Shown here: in pieces, positions 7,795 through 15,077 of the stretch
Numbering within the stretch: position 1 is the first letter of the stretch
Layout: every line of letters begins with the position of its first letter
NCBI GenBank assembly: GCA_002424625.1
Contig: DIKR01000115.1
Location: forward strand, 7,037 to 24,414
Source of the DNA: Desulfuromonadaceae bacterium UBA5613
Lineage (GTDB): Bacteria > Desulfobacterota > Desulfuromonadia > Desulfuromonadales > UBA2197
Length of the DNA stretch: 17,378 bases
Direction: 5' to 3'
Program-made: the position numbers and the translations under genes
The notes under the pieces: model-generated
Seen by the model: the letters and a program-made list of their open reading frames with translations, nothing else
What the model was told of the DNA's origin: nothing
The model's database searches: none

Positions 7795-8459
7795 CTCCTC
7801 GCCCCGTCCATAGCGTTTTGCCGCAGCAAAGCGATGGTTTGTTCGTAATCCGGAGTGGAGAAGACGGCGCTGCCGGCGACAAAGACATCAGCACCGGCAG
7901 CGGCAATGCGACGGATATTATCTGCCTTGACGCCGCCATCGACTTCGATCTCGACACACAGACCTCGCTCTTCAATGCGCTGACGCAGGGCGGTAATCTT
8001 GGCAAGGGTTGCAGGGATAAAACTCTGGCCGCCGAAACCGGGGTTAACGCTCATGAGCAGGACAAGATCGAGGTCGTCGAGAATAACGTCGAGAGTTGAG
8101 ACCGGCGTCGCCGGATTGATCGAGACTCCGGCCTTTTTGCCGAGACTCTTGATCAGCTGAATCGTGCGGTGCAGGTGCGGGACTGCTTCCTGATGAACAG
8201 TGATCAGATCAGCGCCAGCCTTGGCAAAGTCGGGGATGTAGCGGTCAGGATTCTCGATCATCAGATGGACGTCGAGAGGTTTAGCCGTGACCTTGCGCAC
8301 CGCATCGACCACCAGCGGGCCGATGGTGATATTCGGTACAAAGTGGCCATCCATAACATCGACATGGATATAGTCGGCGCCGCCGACATCAATGGCGTGG
8401 ATTTCTTCACCAAGACGGGCAAAGTCGGCAGACAGGATGGAGGGGGAGATTTTGATCAT
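7791..8459 (-). CDS. rpe: Ribulose-phosphate 3-epimerase
   Basis: This enzyme interconverts D-ribulose 5-phosphate and D-xylulose 5-phosphate in the pentose phosphate pathway. The 222 residues form a single TIM barrel of usual length. Signature stretches are ISPSILSADFARL (4-16), HVDVMDGHFVPNITIG (32-47), VHLMIENP (64-71), LMSVNPGFGGQSFI (135-148) and EVDGGV (172-177). The metal ligands H32, D34, H65 and D174 are all present. Its ATG overlaps the stop of the upstream cobA-hemD gene in an ATGA, and its stop overlaps the lipoprotein start the same way. It is therefore embedded in the tetrapyrrole operon although its reaction is unrelated. Confidence 0.97.
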   Translation of the reverse strand: MIKISPSILSADFARLGEEIHAIDVGGADYIHVDVMDGHFVPNITIGPLVVDAVRKVTAKPLDVHLMIENPDRYIPDFAKAGADLITVHQEAVPHLHRTIQLIKSLGKKAGVSINPATPVSTLDVILDDLDLVLLMSVNPGFGGQSFIPATLAKITALRQRIEERGLCVEIEVDGGVKADNIRRIAAAGADVFVAGSAVFSTPDYEQTIALLRQNAMDGARR

Positions 8460-10003
8460 GCGAAACTCCTGGAGGGGGCTAGTCTCTGAGGTGAGTAATA
8501 GCTGACCAACGCCTCAGCCAAAGCGTGCAGGGTATATTCCGCCGGTTCTATCACTACCGGCAACCCCAGCTGGACGCAACGCTGACTGGTAATCGGCCCG
8601 ATCGAGGCAATGGCCAGGGGCGCCAGCAGACGATGGAACTCGGCCGCGCCGAGGATGGTGTGCAAATTTTCAACGGTAGAGGAGGCGGTAAAACAAACCG
8701 CATCGATCCCGCCCGACTCCAGGGCGGCAAGGGCATCGGCCGGTAAGGCAGCGGGGAGAGTATTGCAATAAAGGACCGGCGCCAGCACCTTAACGCCACG
8801 CTCGGAAAGTCCGCTGGCAATGACATCCCGGGCCTTATCAGCCCGGGGAAAGAGGATCTTCTCACCCCCGCGCAGCAGGGGAGCAAGTGACGCGACCACC
8901 CCTTCCGCCTTGTAATCGGGCGGCACCAGATCGGCATTGACCCCGAAGGCGCGGAGGGCAGCGGCGGTCCTGGGACCAACAGCGCAGACCTGACAGTGCC
9001 CGAGAACGCGGGCATCGAGCCCCAGCGCCGCCAGGCGGGCAAAGAAGAAACGGACCGCATTCCCCGAGGTGAGGATCAGCCAGGAACAGGTCGACAGCTC
9101 CGAGATCGCCACATCGAGTTCTGCGGGATCAGCGATCGGGTCAAGGCGGATTGTCGGGCATTCAACCACCCGGGCGCCGAAATTCTGGAGCATCATCGAA
9201 AATTCTCCGGCCTGTTCCGCTGCCCGCGTCACCAGGATAGTGCGACCGAAAAGCGGCCTGCGCTCGAACCAGTTCAACTGTTGCCGCAGGGCCACAACCT
9301 CACCGACAATGATAACCGCCGGTGGCTTGAAGTCCGCGGCTGCCACGACAGCGGCAATCTCGCTCAGCGGGGCGACGAGGGTCTCCTGGCACGGCAGCGT
9401 CGCCCAGCGGATCACCGCGACCGGTGTTTGCGGCGCGCGGCCGTGGAGAATCAGCTCCTTGGCAATGGTGTCGAGATTGCTCATCCCCATATAAAAGACC
9501 AGGGTGCCGACGCCGGTAGAGAGTTTTTCCCAGTCGAGGGTCGAAATTTTCTTGGCGGGATCTTCGTGACCGGTAAAGAGGCCGAGACTGGTGGTGTAAT
9601 CGCGATGGGTCAGGGGAATCCCCGCATAGGCACCGGCGGCGAACGCGGCCGTGACACCGGGGATCACCTCGAAGGGGATACCCGCCTGAGCCAGACACAG
9701 GGCCTCTTCACCACCGCGGCCAAAGACATAAGGGTCACCACCCTTAAGCCGGGCGACAATCTTCCCTTGTCTGGCCAAATCGACCAGCAAAGCATTAATT
9801 TCTGCCTGCGGGAGATGATGCAAACCCTTGCTCTTGCCGACGTAGATCCTCTCGGCCTGGGGGGCTTCGCGCAGCAATGCTGGATTGGCGAGATAATCGT
9901 AGACGATCACTTCGGCGCGGCGCAGACAGTCGCGACCGCGAACGGTAATCAATCCCGGATCGCCGGGGCCGGCGCCGATGAGATAAACGATACCGGAATT
10001 CAT
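8456..10003 (-). CDS. cobA-hemD: Uroporphyrinogen-III C-methyltransferase / uroporphyrinogen-III synthase fusion
   Basis: This is a bifunctional protein of 515 residues. Residues 1-245 are a SUMT/CobA methyltransferase: VYLIGAGPGDPGLIT (6-20), the LKGGDPYVFGRGGEE motif (87-101) and VIPGVTAA (113-120). This half makes precorrin-2 from uroporphyrinogen III with two S-adenosylmethionine. Residues from about 253 (GRTILVTRA) to the end are a HemD-type synthase, which closes hydroxymethylbilane into uroporphyrinogen III; this family is poorly conserved and is recognised mainly from position and pattern. The fusion lets the branch-point intermediate be made and methylated by one polypeptide. ATG at 10003 is preferred over an in-frame TTG one codon earlier, because the weak GGGA site sits 7 bases before the ATG. 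Its stop overlaps the rpe start. Confidence 0.93.
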   Translation of the reverse strand: MNSGIVYLIGAGPGDPGLITVRGRDCLRRAEVIVYDYLANPALLREAPQAERIYVGKSKGLHHLPQAEINALLVDLARQGKIVARLKGGDPYVFGRGGEEALCLAQAGIPFEVIPGVTAAFAAGAYAGIPLTHRDYTTSLGLFTGHEDPAKKISTLDWEKLSTGVGTLVFYMGMSNLDTIAKELILHGRAPQTPVAVIRWATLPCQETLVAPLSEIAAVVAAADFKPPAVIIVGEVVALRQQLNWFERRPLFGRTILVTRAAEQAGEFSMMLQNFGARVVECPTIRLDPIADPAELDVAISELSTCSWLILTSGNAVRFFFARLAALGLDARVLGHCQVCAVGPRTAAALRAFGVNADLVPPDYKAEGVVASLAPLLRGGEKILFPRADKARDVIASGLSERGVKVLAPVLYCNTLPAALPADALAALESGGIDAVCFTASSTVENLHTILGAAEFHRLLAPLAIASIGPITSQRCVQLGLPVVIEPAEYTLHALAEALVSYYSPQRLAPSRSFA

Positions 10004-10016
10004 CAAGTCATCCCGT

Positions 10017-10052
10017 TAAAACAGGCAGGGACACGGCGATCCGTGCCCCTGC
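10017..10052 (-). promoter_or_regulatory. Intercistronic hairpin with U-run between hemC and cobA-hemD
   Basis: In the minus-strand RNA a fully paired 12-bp stem (10041-10052 with 10025-10036, one G-U pair, AUCG tetraloop) is followed after a few bases by UUUU. It sits in the 69-base gap after the hemC stop and about 14 bases before the cobA-hemD start. It has the form of a weak Rho-independent terminator or a processing/stability element inside the operon. Confidence 0.6.
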
Positions 10053-10075
10053 AGTCATGCATAAAAAGCAAAAAA

Positions 10076-11038
10076 CTAGACATCTTCCCGTTGCGCATTA
10101 AAGGTTTCGTACTGATAAACCTCATTGAGGATCTTGCCGGCGCCGAGAATGAGGAGATCGTCGCCGAGGGAGATGCCGGTCGCTTCCGCGGCTTCGACCG
10201 GACAGGTCACCGTCTTCTTCAGCATCTGCTTCCCTTCGACATCAGAGACGAAGCCGGTGAGGGTGAGAGTGCCGCCGGCGACCGAACCGAAGGCGCCGAT
10301 CGGAACCTGACAACCCCCTTCGAGCCGCCGCAGGAAAGCGCGCTCGGCCTTGACCGCCCAGGCAGTCGGCGCATGGTTGAAAAAGTCGATGAGCTCGTTG
10401 ATCTCAGTATCGGCAATCCGGCTCTCGATGCCAAGCGCGCCTTGGCCAATGGCCGGGATCGACAGCTCGGTCGAAAGATATTCGCTGATCTGTTTTGCGA
10501 AACCGAGACGATTCATCCCGGCGGCGGCGAGGACGACAGCGCCAAGATCATCCTCGGTTAATTTGCGCATGCGCGTCTCGACATTGCCACGGATATCGAC
10601 CATGACAAAATCAGGACGGAGATGGAGGAGCTGCGACTTGCGGCGCAGCGACGAGGTGCCGATACGGGCGCCGTGCGGCAAATCCATGAAGCTGGTGATG
10701 CCGGGAGCGAGAATAAGAATATCGCGGGGGTCTTCGCGTTCGGTGATACAGCGCAACCCGAGCCCGGGGGGGAAGATCGTCGGCACGTCCTTCATCGAAT
10801 GGACGGCAATATCAATCTCATCGCGCAGCATTGCTTCTTCGATCTCTTTGACAAAGAGCCCCTTGCCGCCGACCATCGCCAACGGCACGTCGAGGATCTT
10901 GTCCCCTTGCGTCTTGATTTTGGTCAGAGTGACTTCCATCTCCGGATAACGCTTGTTGAGTTCGGATTGAACCCAGTTGGCCTGCCAAAGTGCGAGTTGA
11001 CTGGCGCGGGTACCGATACGCAGGAGTTTTCTTGCCAT
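10076..11038 (-). CDS. hemC: Porphobilinogen deaminase (hydroxymethylbilane synthase)
   Basis: HemC joins four porphobilinogen molecules into hydroxymethylbilane, the substrate of the HemD half encoded next. The 320-residue length is normal. Motifs are RIGTRASQLALWQA (7-20), GGKGLFVKEIEEA (57-69), the catalytic aspartate D84 in HSMKDVP, GTSSLRRKSQ (127-136), DIRGNVETRMRKL (148-160), and the cofactor-binding loop LEGGCQVPIGAF. In that loop C243 would carry the dipyrromethane cofactor. The gap from hemA is 38 bases. An AAGGAG lies rather far (12 bases) from the ATG, with AGAAG directly before it. Confidence 0.97.
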   Translation of the reverse strand: MARKLLRIGTRASQLALWQANWVQSELNKRYPEMEVTLTKIKTQGDKILDVPLAMVGGKGLFVKEIEEAMLRDEIDIAVHSMKDVPTIFPPGLGLRCITEREDPRDILILAPGITSFMDLPHGARIGTSSLRRKSQLLHLRPDFVMVDIRGNVETRMRKLTEDDLGAVVLAAAGMNRLGFAKQISEYLSTELSIPAIGQGALGIESRIADTEINELIDFFNHAPTAWAVKAERAFLRRLEGGCQVPIGAFGSVAGGTLTLTGFVSDVEGKQMLKKTVTCPVEAAEATGISLGDDLLILGAGKILNEVYQYETFNAQREDV

Positions 11039-11076
11039 CTTCTTATCGTGCTCCTTTATGCTGGGGAATGATTTCG

Positions 11077-12396
11077 TTATTGATTTTCAGCCGAGTCGTC
11101 GAGGTCTTCAAGTTTCCCCTCGGGCTTGGGCGGTTCGAGATTGAAAAGAGTGCGGACAGCATGAACCGAGCTGTCGGTCGAGTCGTCATTCTGCTCCTGC
11201 TTGAGGAGGGTGATCGGTGCGTGCAGCAGCTTGTTGATGATCGCCGAGGTCAAGGCCTCGACAGAACGCCGCTCCTTATCCCCAAGATTCTTCAGGGCGG
11301 CACCAAAGGTTTTATCGACCTCGGCGCGGCGGATCTCTTCGAAACGACTGCGCAGAGCAACGATCGTCGGCACGACATCGAGGGTCGCGAGCCAGCGATC
11401 AAAGGCGACGATCTCTTCCTCGATGATCCCTTCCGCCTTCTTCGCCTCTTTGTGCCGCTCCTTGAGATTGGCGGCGATGACCCCTTGCAGATCATCGACA
11501 TCGTAAAGATAGACGTTAGCGACATCATTGACGCGCGGATCGATATCGCGAGGGACAGCGATGTCGATAAAGAACATCGGCTTGTTCTTGCGTTGCTTGA
11601 TCACCTCTTCGACCTTCTTCGGTCCGAGGATAAAGGTCGAAGCGCCGGTGGAGGTGAGGACGATATCGATCTGATGAAGATGATCGGGGAAGTCATCAAA
11701 AGCAATCGCCCGCCCCTTGAATTCTTCGGCAAGCTTGACCGCTCGCTCGAAGGTGCGGTTGGTGACGTGGACCTGCGATACACCATTATTGATAAAATGG
11801 CGGGCAGCGAGTTCGCACATCTCGCCGGCACCGATCAACAGGACAGTCTTCCCTTCTAAGGTGCCGAAAATTTTGCGCGCCAGCTCGACGGCGGCAAAGG
11901 CGACGGAGACGGCATTGCCGGCAATGGCGGTCTCGGTCCGTACCCGCTTGGCGACAGAGAAAGCTTTGTGAAGAAAGCGGTTGAGGATCAGGCCGGCGGT
12001 CTTGAACTCGGCCGCGTAACCGTAGGAGGTTTTAATCTGACCAAGGATCTGCGGCTCGCCGATGACCATCGAATCGAGGCTGGAGGCGACACGGAAGACG
12101 TGGCGGATCGCTTCCTCCCCTTGATATTCGTAAAGGTTTTCGTCGAGACTCCCGGCTTCAAGGCCGTGATAGGAGGTCAAAAAACGCCGCATCTGGCTGA
12201 GCGCCGCTTCGGGCTCACGGCTGGTGGCGTAAAGTTCAACACGATTACAGGTCGAGACGATGATCGCTTCGCTGATCGCCGGCAGTGCGAGGAGCTCGTG
12301 CAGGGGGCGCTCCATGGCGGTCGGCGCGAAAGCGACCCGTTCCCGCACCGCCACCGTCGCCGTTTTATGACTCAATCCAACAACAAGAATATTCAT
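11077..12396 (-). CDS. hemA: Glutamyl-tRNA reductase
   Basis: HemA reduces glutamyl-tRNA with NADPH to glutamate-1-semialdehyde, the first committed step of C5-pathway tetrapyrrole synthesis. The 439 residues show the family start (ILVVGLSHKTATVAVRERV), the catalytic cysteine C50 in STCNRVELYA, the MVIGEPQILGQIK stretch, and a Rossmann NADPH site (VLLIGAGEMCELAARHF). The spinal and dimerisation domain is C-terminal. The tail beyond about 415 is acidic and low in complexity (PPKPEGKLEDLDDSAE). It lies 21 bases downstream of ccsA and 38 bases upstream of hemC. HemL (the aminomutase) and HemB are not in the window. Confidence 0.97.
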   Translation of the reverse strand: MNILVVGLSHKTATVAVRERVAFAPTAMERPLHELLALPAISEAIIVSTCNRVELYATSREPEAALSQMRRFLTSYHGLEAGSLDENLYEYQGEEAIRHVFRVASSLDSMVIGEPQILGQIKTSYGYAAEFKTAGLILNRFLHKAFSVAKRVRTETAIAGNAVSVAFAAVELARKIFGTLEGKTVLLIGAGEMCELAARHFINNGVSQVHVTNRTFERAVKLAEEFKGRAIAFDDFPDHLHQIDIVLTSTGASTFILGPKKVEEVIKQRKNKPMFFIDIAVPRDIDPRVNDVANVYLYDVDDLQGVIAANLKERHKEAKKAEGIIEEEIVAFDRWLATLDVVPTIVALRSRFEEIRRAEVDKTFGAALKNLGDKERRSVEALTSAIINKLLHAPITLLKQEQNDDSTDSSVHAVRTLFNLEPPKPEGKLEDLDDSAENQ

Positions 12397-12417
12397 GACG
12401 TAGCGACTCCTGCTCCC

Positions 12418-13263
12418 TTATTCCCCACGCATGGATTTGAAGGTGTGGGCGCCTTCAAGGAGGAGATTAACTCCCAGAAAGCTGAAAACGAGGGCAACAA
12501 AGCCGATAATGGCGAAGATGGCGGCACGGCGGCCGCGCCAGCCGATGGAGAGACGCCCGTGCAGCAGCGCCGCGTACCAGAACCAGGTGATCAACGCCCA
12601 GGTCTCTTTCGGATCCCAGCGCCAGTAGCCGCCCCAGGCGGAATTAGCCCAGACCGCGCCGGAGATAATCCCCAGGGTCATGAGCGGAAAACCGAAACTG
12701 AGACATTTGTAGTTGATGCTGTCGAGGACATCAAGGGAAGGGAGTTTATAATACAGGGCGGAAAAACGTTTGCTCTTGAGCATCCGCTCCTGCAGGAGGT
12801 ACATGATACCGGCTGCAAAGGCAACGCCGAAGACGGCATGGCCAAGAAAGGCAAAGGTGACATGCACCGGGAACCACTTGCTCTGCAACATCGGGTTGGC
12901 CTGCTGCGGTTCGACCCCGCCAATAATCACCGCACTGCCGACCAGCATCAGGATCACTGCCAGCGGACAGACAAAAGCGCCGAGAACCACCAGGCGATAA
13001 CGCAGGTCAAAGAGGATGAAGGTACCGACCAGCGCCCAGGCGAAGAAGGAGAGGGATTCATAGAGGCTGGCGACCGGCGTGTGCCCGACCTCGATAAAAC
13101 GAAAAAGGAGGGCAGCACAATGGAAAACAAATCCCCCCCAAAGAATCCAGCGGGCGACACCGACGGTTTTGAGATGGCGGGTCGAAACCTCGACGAGAAA
13201 GAGAATGGTGGAGATGAGATAAAAGAGCAGAGTGACATTAAAAAGGAGGATGTTGATGCTCAT
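12418..13263 (-). CDS. ccsA: Cytochrome c assembly protein, CcsA/ResC type
   Basis: This integral membrane protein of 281 residues has about eight predicted membrane spans and the heme-handling WWD motif (WANSAWGGYWRWDPKETW, 205-222). Conserved histidines that could be axial heme ligands are at 134 and 235. CcsA works with CcsB/ResB to move heme across the membrane and attach it to apocytochromes c (System II). Some members next to hemA are called HemX and are proposed to affect HemA levels. The position between the siroheme-type gene and hemA fits both readings. Its ATG overlaps the upstream stop by 4 bases (ATGA), implying coupling. No ccsB/resB partner is in the window. Confidence 0.92.
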   Translation of the reverse strand: MSINILLFNVTLLFYLISTILFLVEVSTRHLKTVGVARWILWGGFVFHCAALLFRFIEVGHTPVASLYESLSFFAWALVGTFILFDLRYRLVVLGAFVCPLAVILMLVGSAVIIGGVEPQQANPMLQSKWFPVHVTFAFLGHAVFGVAFAAGIMYLLQERMLKSKRFSALYYKLPSLDVLDSINYKCLSFGFPLMTLGIISGAVWANSAWGGYWRWDPKETWALITWFWYAALLHGRLSIGWRGRRAAIFAIIGFVALVFSFLGVNLLLEGAHTFKSMRGE

Positions 13264-13940
13264 GTCGTCCCTTTCCCGAAGTTAATACCCAGATCGGCCA
13301 GTGTCATCTCTATGCCGGTCACCTGCGTAAGGAGGTGATTGATCGCCATTTCATCCTGGCGAGAAAGGAGGCGGGGGAGATCGGCTGCAAAGAGATCGTT
13401 GATAACCGCGCGATTGTATGCGCTTGCTTCCCCGCCTGTCAATCGCTTTTGCCTTAGCGCTGCAGCAACCGCACAGAAAAGTTCCCACTCGGGGCCGAGT
13501 TTTGTTGCCAGCTGATCGCGCAGCTGGGCGGCAAAGGCCGGGCTGCCGCCGCCACTGCTGATTGCGAGCAACAGGTCGCCGCGCTGTAAAATTGCCGGGA
13601 GATGAAAATCACTTTCCTCCGGATCGTCAGCGACATTGACCAACACCCCTTGCTGCCGCGCCGCCGCAGCGACGGCGGCGTTGACGAGGCGGTCATTGGT
13701 GGCGGCAAAGACGAGAAACGCGCCGGCTAGATCGTCCGGCAAAAAAGAACGACACGTCAGTTTGATCCCCGGCAGTGACTGCAATTCCGGGTGGAAATGC
13801 GGCGCAATCACCTGAACCCTGGCGCCCGCGGCCAGGAGACCCGCCACCTTGCGCCGCGCCACCTTGCCACCGCCGATCACGACGCAGCGGCGACCGGTGA
13901 GGCGAAGAACGACCGGATAAGCGGCGCCCTCAGTGTTCAA
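13260..13940 (-). CDS. Precorrin-2 dehydrogenase / sirohydrochlorin ferrochelatase (siroheme synthase N-domain type)
   Basis: The protein resembles SirC, Met8p and the N-terminal half of CysG: an NAD-dependent dehydrogenase that turns precorrin-2 into sirohydrochlorin, in some members also inserting iron. It has a Rossmann motif VVIGGGKVARRK (20-31) and VNVADDPEESDFHLPA (101-116) with the likely catalytic aspartate at 105. AISSGGGSPA (126-135) follows. The frame stays open 42 codons further upstream, inside the SIS gene, but a TTG at 13940 is the better start: a GGAGG lies 9 bases before it and the family fold begins about 10 residues later. This gives 226 residues and an 11-base overlap with the SIS gene. 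It provides the step after the CobA half of the fusion encoded downstream. Ferrochelatase activity cannot be told from sequence. Confidence 0.9.
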   Translation of the reverse strand: MNTEGAAYPVVLRLTGRRCVVIGGGKVARRKVAGLLAAGARVQVIAPHFHPELQSLPGIKLTCRSFLPDDLAGAFLVFAATNDRLVNAAVAAAARQQGVLVNVADDPEESDFHLPAILQRGDLLLAISSGGGSPAFAAQLRDQLATKLGPEWELFCAVAAALRQKRLTGGEASAYNRAVINDLFAADLPRLLSRQDEMAINHLLTQVTGIEMTLADLGINFGKGTT

Positions 13941-14511
13941 AGAGTTCTGCCTCCACCAGTTCACAAAGGAGATGGGCAAAGACCACCGCTGTTTCAACAA
14001 TCCGTCCGGGACTCGAACTCTCCAGACGGAAGAAGATCTGCGGCGGCACTTCGCCGGCCAAAGCAATCTTGGCGGGGGCCACGGCTGCGGTCGTCATACC
14101 GATGCGCTCGGCAGTGAGCAGAGCTTCGTTGAGAGCCGGATCCGGGTGAAGGTCGGAAAAGAGCAGGAGGATGTCGTTCTCGGATGCGAGGGGACGGAGT
14201 TGCCGGGAAAAGATCTGGCGCGCCAGGCCGTCGCGACTGAGGGAATAAAGGAGGGTGGCATCGTGACAAAGAGAGATCACCGGCAAGGCCGGTCGCTCGA
14301 AGCCGAGGCGGTACAGGAAGAGATTGGCAGTGAGATCGGCGACGACTGTCATCGGGCCGCTGCCGCAGATAAAAAGTCGTCCTTCCCGTTGGAAAGCTTC
14401 ACAAAGACGCCCGGACAAAGCCGTGAGAATGGCTTCCTGCGGTACGATTGCATCGCGAATCAGCGCCACATGATCCTGCAGGGCACGGGCCAGGCGTTCG
14501 TTCTTCGGCAT
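13930..14511 (-). CDS. SIS-domain protein, GmhA/DiaA-like but with degenerate active site
   Basis: The 193 residues fit the length and pattern of GmhA (sedoheptulose 7-phosphate isomerase) and DiaA: an N-terminal helix pair, GRLFICGSGPMTVVADLTANL (near 44-64), a central SLCHDATLLYSLSRDGLARQIFSRQL stretch, DILLLFSD, and a C-terminal helix with VVFAHLLCELVEAELF. The phosphate-binding GNGGS of GmhA is GSGPM here, and the STSGNS loop reads SDLHPD. By eye the catalytic Glu and His positions carry Asn and Ala. It may thus be a sugar-phosphate sensor or a structural protein rather than an isomerase. It heads the tetrapyrrole operon with a good GAGGAG ribosome site, and the next gene overlaps it by 11 bases. 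No lipopolysaccharide heptose genes are nearby. Family call fairly sure, function unknown. Confidence 0.75.
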   Translation of the reverse strand: MPKNERLARALQDHVALIRDAIVPQEAILTALSGRLCEAFQREGRLFICGSGPMTVVADLTANLFLYRLGFERPALPVISLCHDATLLYSLSRDGLARQIFSRQLRPLASENDILLLFSDLHPDPALNEALLTAERIGMTTAAVAPAKIALAGEVPPQIFFRLESSSPGRIVETAVVFAHLLCELVEAELFEH

Positions 14512-14529
14512 CGCAATTGCTCCTCAAAT

Positions 14530-14562
14530 GCTGCGGCAAAGTTCCCTTGCAAACCCCGCAGC
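14530..14562 (-). promoter_or_regulatory. Hairpin in the leader of the SIS-heme operon
   Basis: An inverted repeat, GCTGCG with CGCAGC (14530-14535 and 14557-14562), encloses an inner GCAA/TTGC pair (14536-14539 and 14547-14550). On the minus strand it would fold directly upstream of the GAGGAG ribosome site of the first heme-operon gene. On the plus strand it covers the -35 region proposed for trxA. A role is inference; no known riboswitch fold was recognised, and I saw no convincing minus-strand promoter in the spacer. Confidence 0.35.
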
Positions 14563-14574
14563 TTCGGCTATACT
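14547..14574 (+). promoter_or_regulatory. Predicted sigma70 promoter of trxA
   Basis: TTGCAA (4 of 6) and TATACT (5 of 6) are separated by 16 bases. The start would be near 14581, giving a leader of about 86 bases. It lies in the 155-base spacer between trxA and the divergent SIS-heme operon. Confidence 0.5.
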
Positions 14575-14666
14575 ACCGTTTAGCGCTTGTCTTTTGCTCC
14601 CTGCCGTGCCAACATATTGGGGCATCAATTAGCACCATTATCCCGAATGAAAGAGAGATAAGAACG

Positions 14667-14996
14667 ATGGCAGGAGAGAAAGTTATTGAATTGACCGATG
14701 ACAGCTTTGATGTCGAAGTTCTGAAATCGACCACCCCGGTCCTCGTCGACTTCTGGGCCACCTGGTGTGCCCCGTGCAAAGCGATCGGGCCCCTCGTCGA
14801 CGCCCTCGCAGTCGAGTACGACGGCAAGGTCAAGATCGGCAAGGTCAACGTTGACGATAACCCCGCGACTCCGGGGAAATACGGCGTTCGCGGCATCCCC
14901 ACCCTGATCCTTTTCAAAGACGGCAAGATTGTCGATCAGGTCGTCGGCGCCGTGCCGAAGAACCAGCTCGACGCCCTGCTTCGCAAAGCCCTGTAA
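14667..14996 (+). CDS. trxA: Thioredoxin
   Basis: A 109-residue cytoplasmic disulfide reductase of normal length. It shows the buried aspartate D28 in VLVDFWATW, the active site WCAPC (33-37), VNVDDNP (60-66), the cis-proline P78 in GIPTL, and a LILFKDGKIVDQVVGAVPK tail typical of TrxA. The active-site dipeptide is Ala-Pro rather than the common Gly-Pro. The frame is open for 73 codons upstream, but that part is not thioredoxin-like. The ATG chosen gives the family start, with an AG-rich but weak ribosome site. It is a single gene between its own promoter and a strong terminator. A thioredoxin reductase gene is not in the window. Confidence 0.97.
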   Translation: MAGEKVIELTDDSFDVEVLKSTTPVLVDFWATWCAPCKAIGPLVDALAVEYDGKVKIGKVNVDDNPATPGKYGVRGIPTLILFKDGKIVDQVVGAVPKNQLDALLRKAL

Positions 14997-15024
14997 GCAA
15001 CAAAATCCCGCAAGAACACAAATC

Positions 15025-15051
15025 AAGGGGAGCCGTCTGGCTCCCCTTTTT
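15025..15051 (+). terminator. Rho-independent terminator of trxA, probably shared with serA
   Basis: A 10-bp stem (AAGGGGAGCC with GGCTCCCCTT, loop GTCT) runs into five T residues in all on the plus strand. It lies 28 bases after the trxA stop. On the minus strand the same stem is followed by TTGATTT and lies 27 bases beyond the serA stop, so it can serve both converging genes. Confidence 0.92.
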
Positions 15052-15077
15052 CATACTTAAAACCTAAAACAAAAAGC

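Noticed and set aside
8996..10561. Long open frame on the plus strand (over 500 codons) opposite cobA-hemD and hemC
   Set aside because: It is antisense to two firmly identified genes, has no recognisable motif and no ribosome site worth noting; high-GC codon bias on the other strand explains it.
11968..13338. Long plus-strand open frame opposite hemA and ccsA
   Set aside because: Antisense to genes with clear catalytic and membrane motifs; the translation is charged and low in complexity, as expected of a shadow frame.
13941..14066. N-terminal extension of the siroheme-type protein
   Set aside because: The extra 42 residues lie inside the SIS gene and are not family-like; a TTG with GGAGG at the correct spacing gives the expected start.
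14448..14666. N-terminal extension of thioredoxin
   Set aside because: It would cross the spacer and the SIS gene start, and thioredoxins begin at the chosen ATG.
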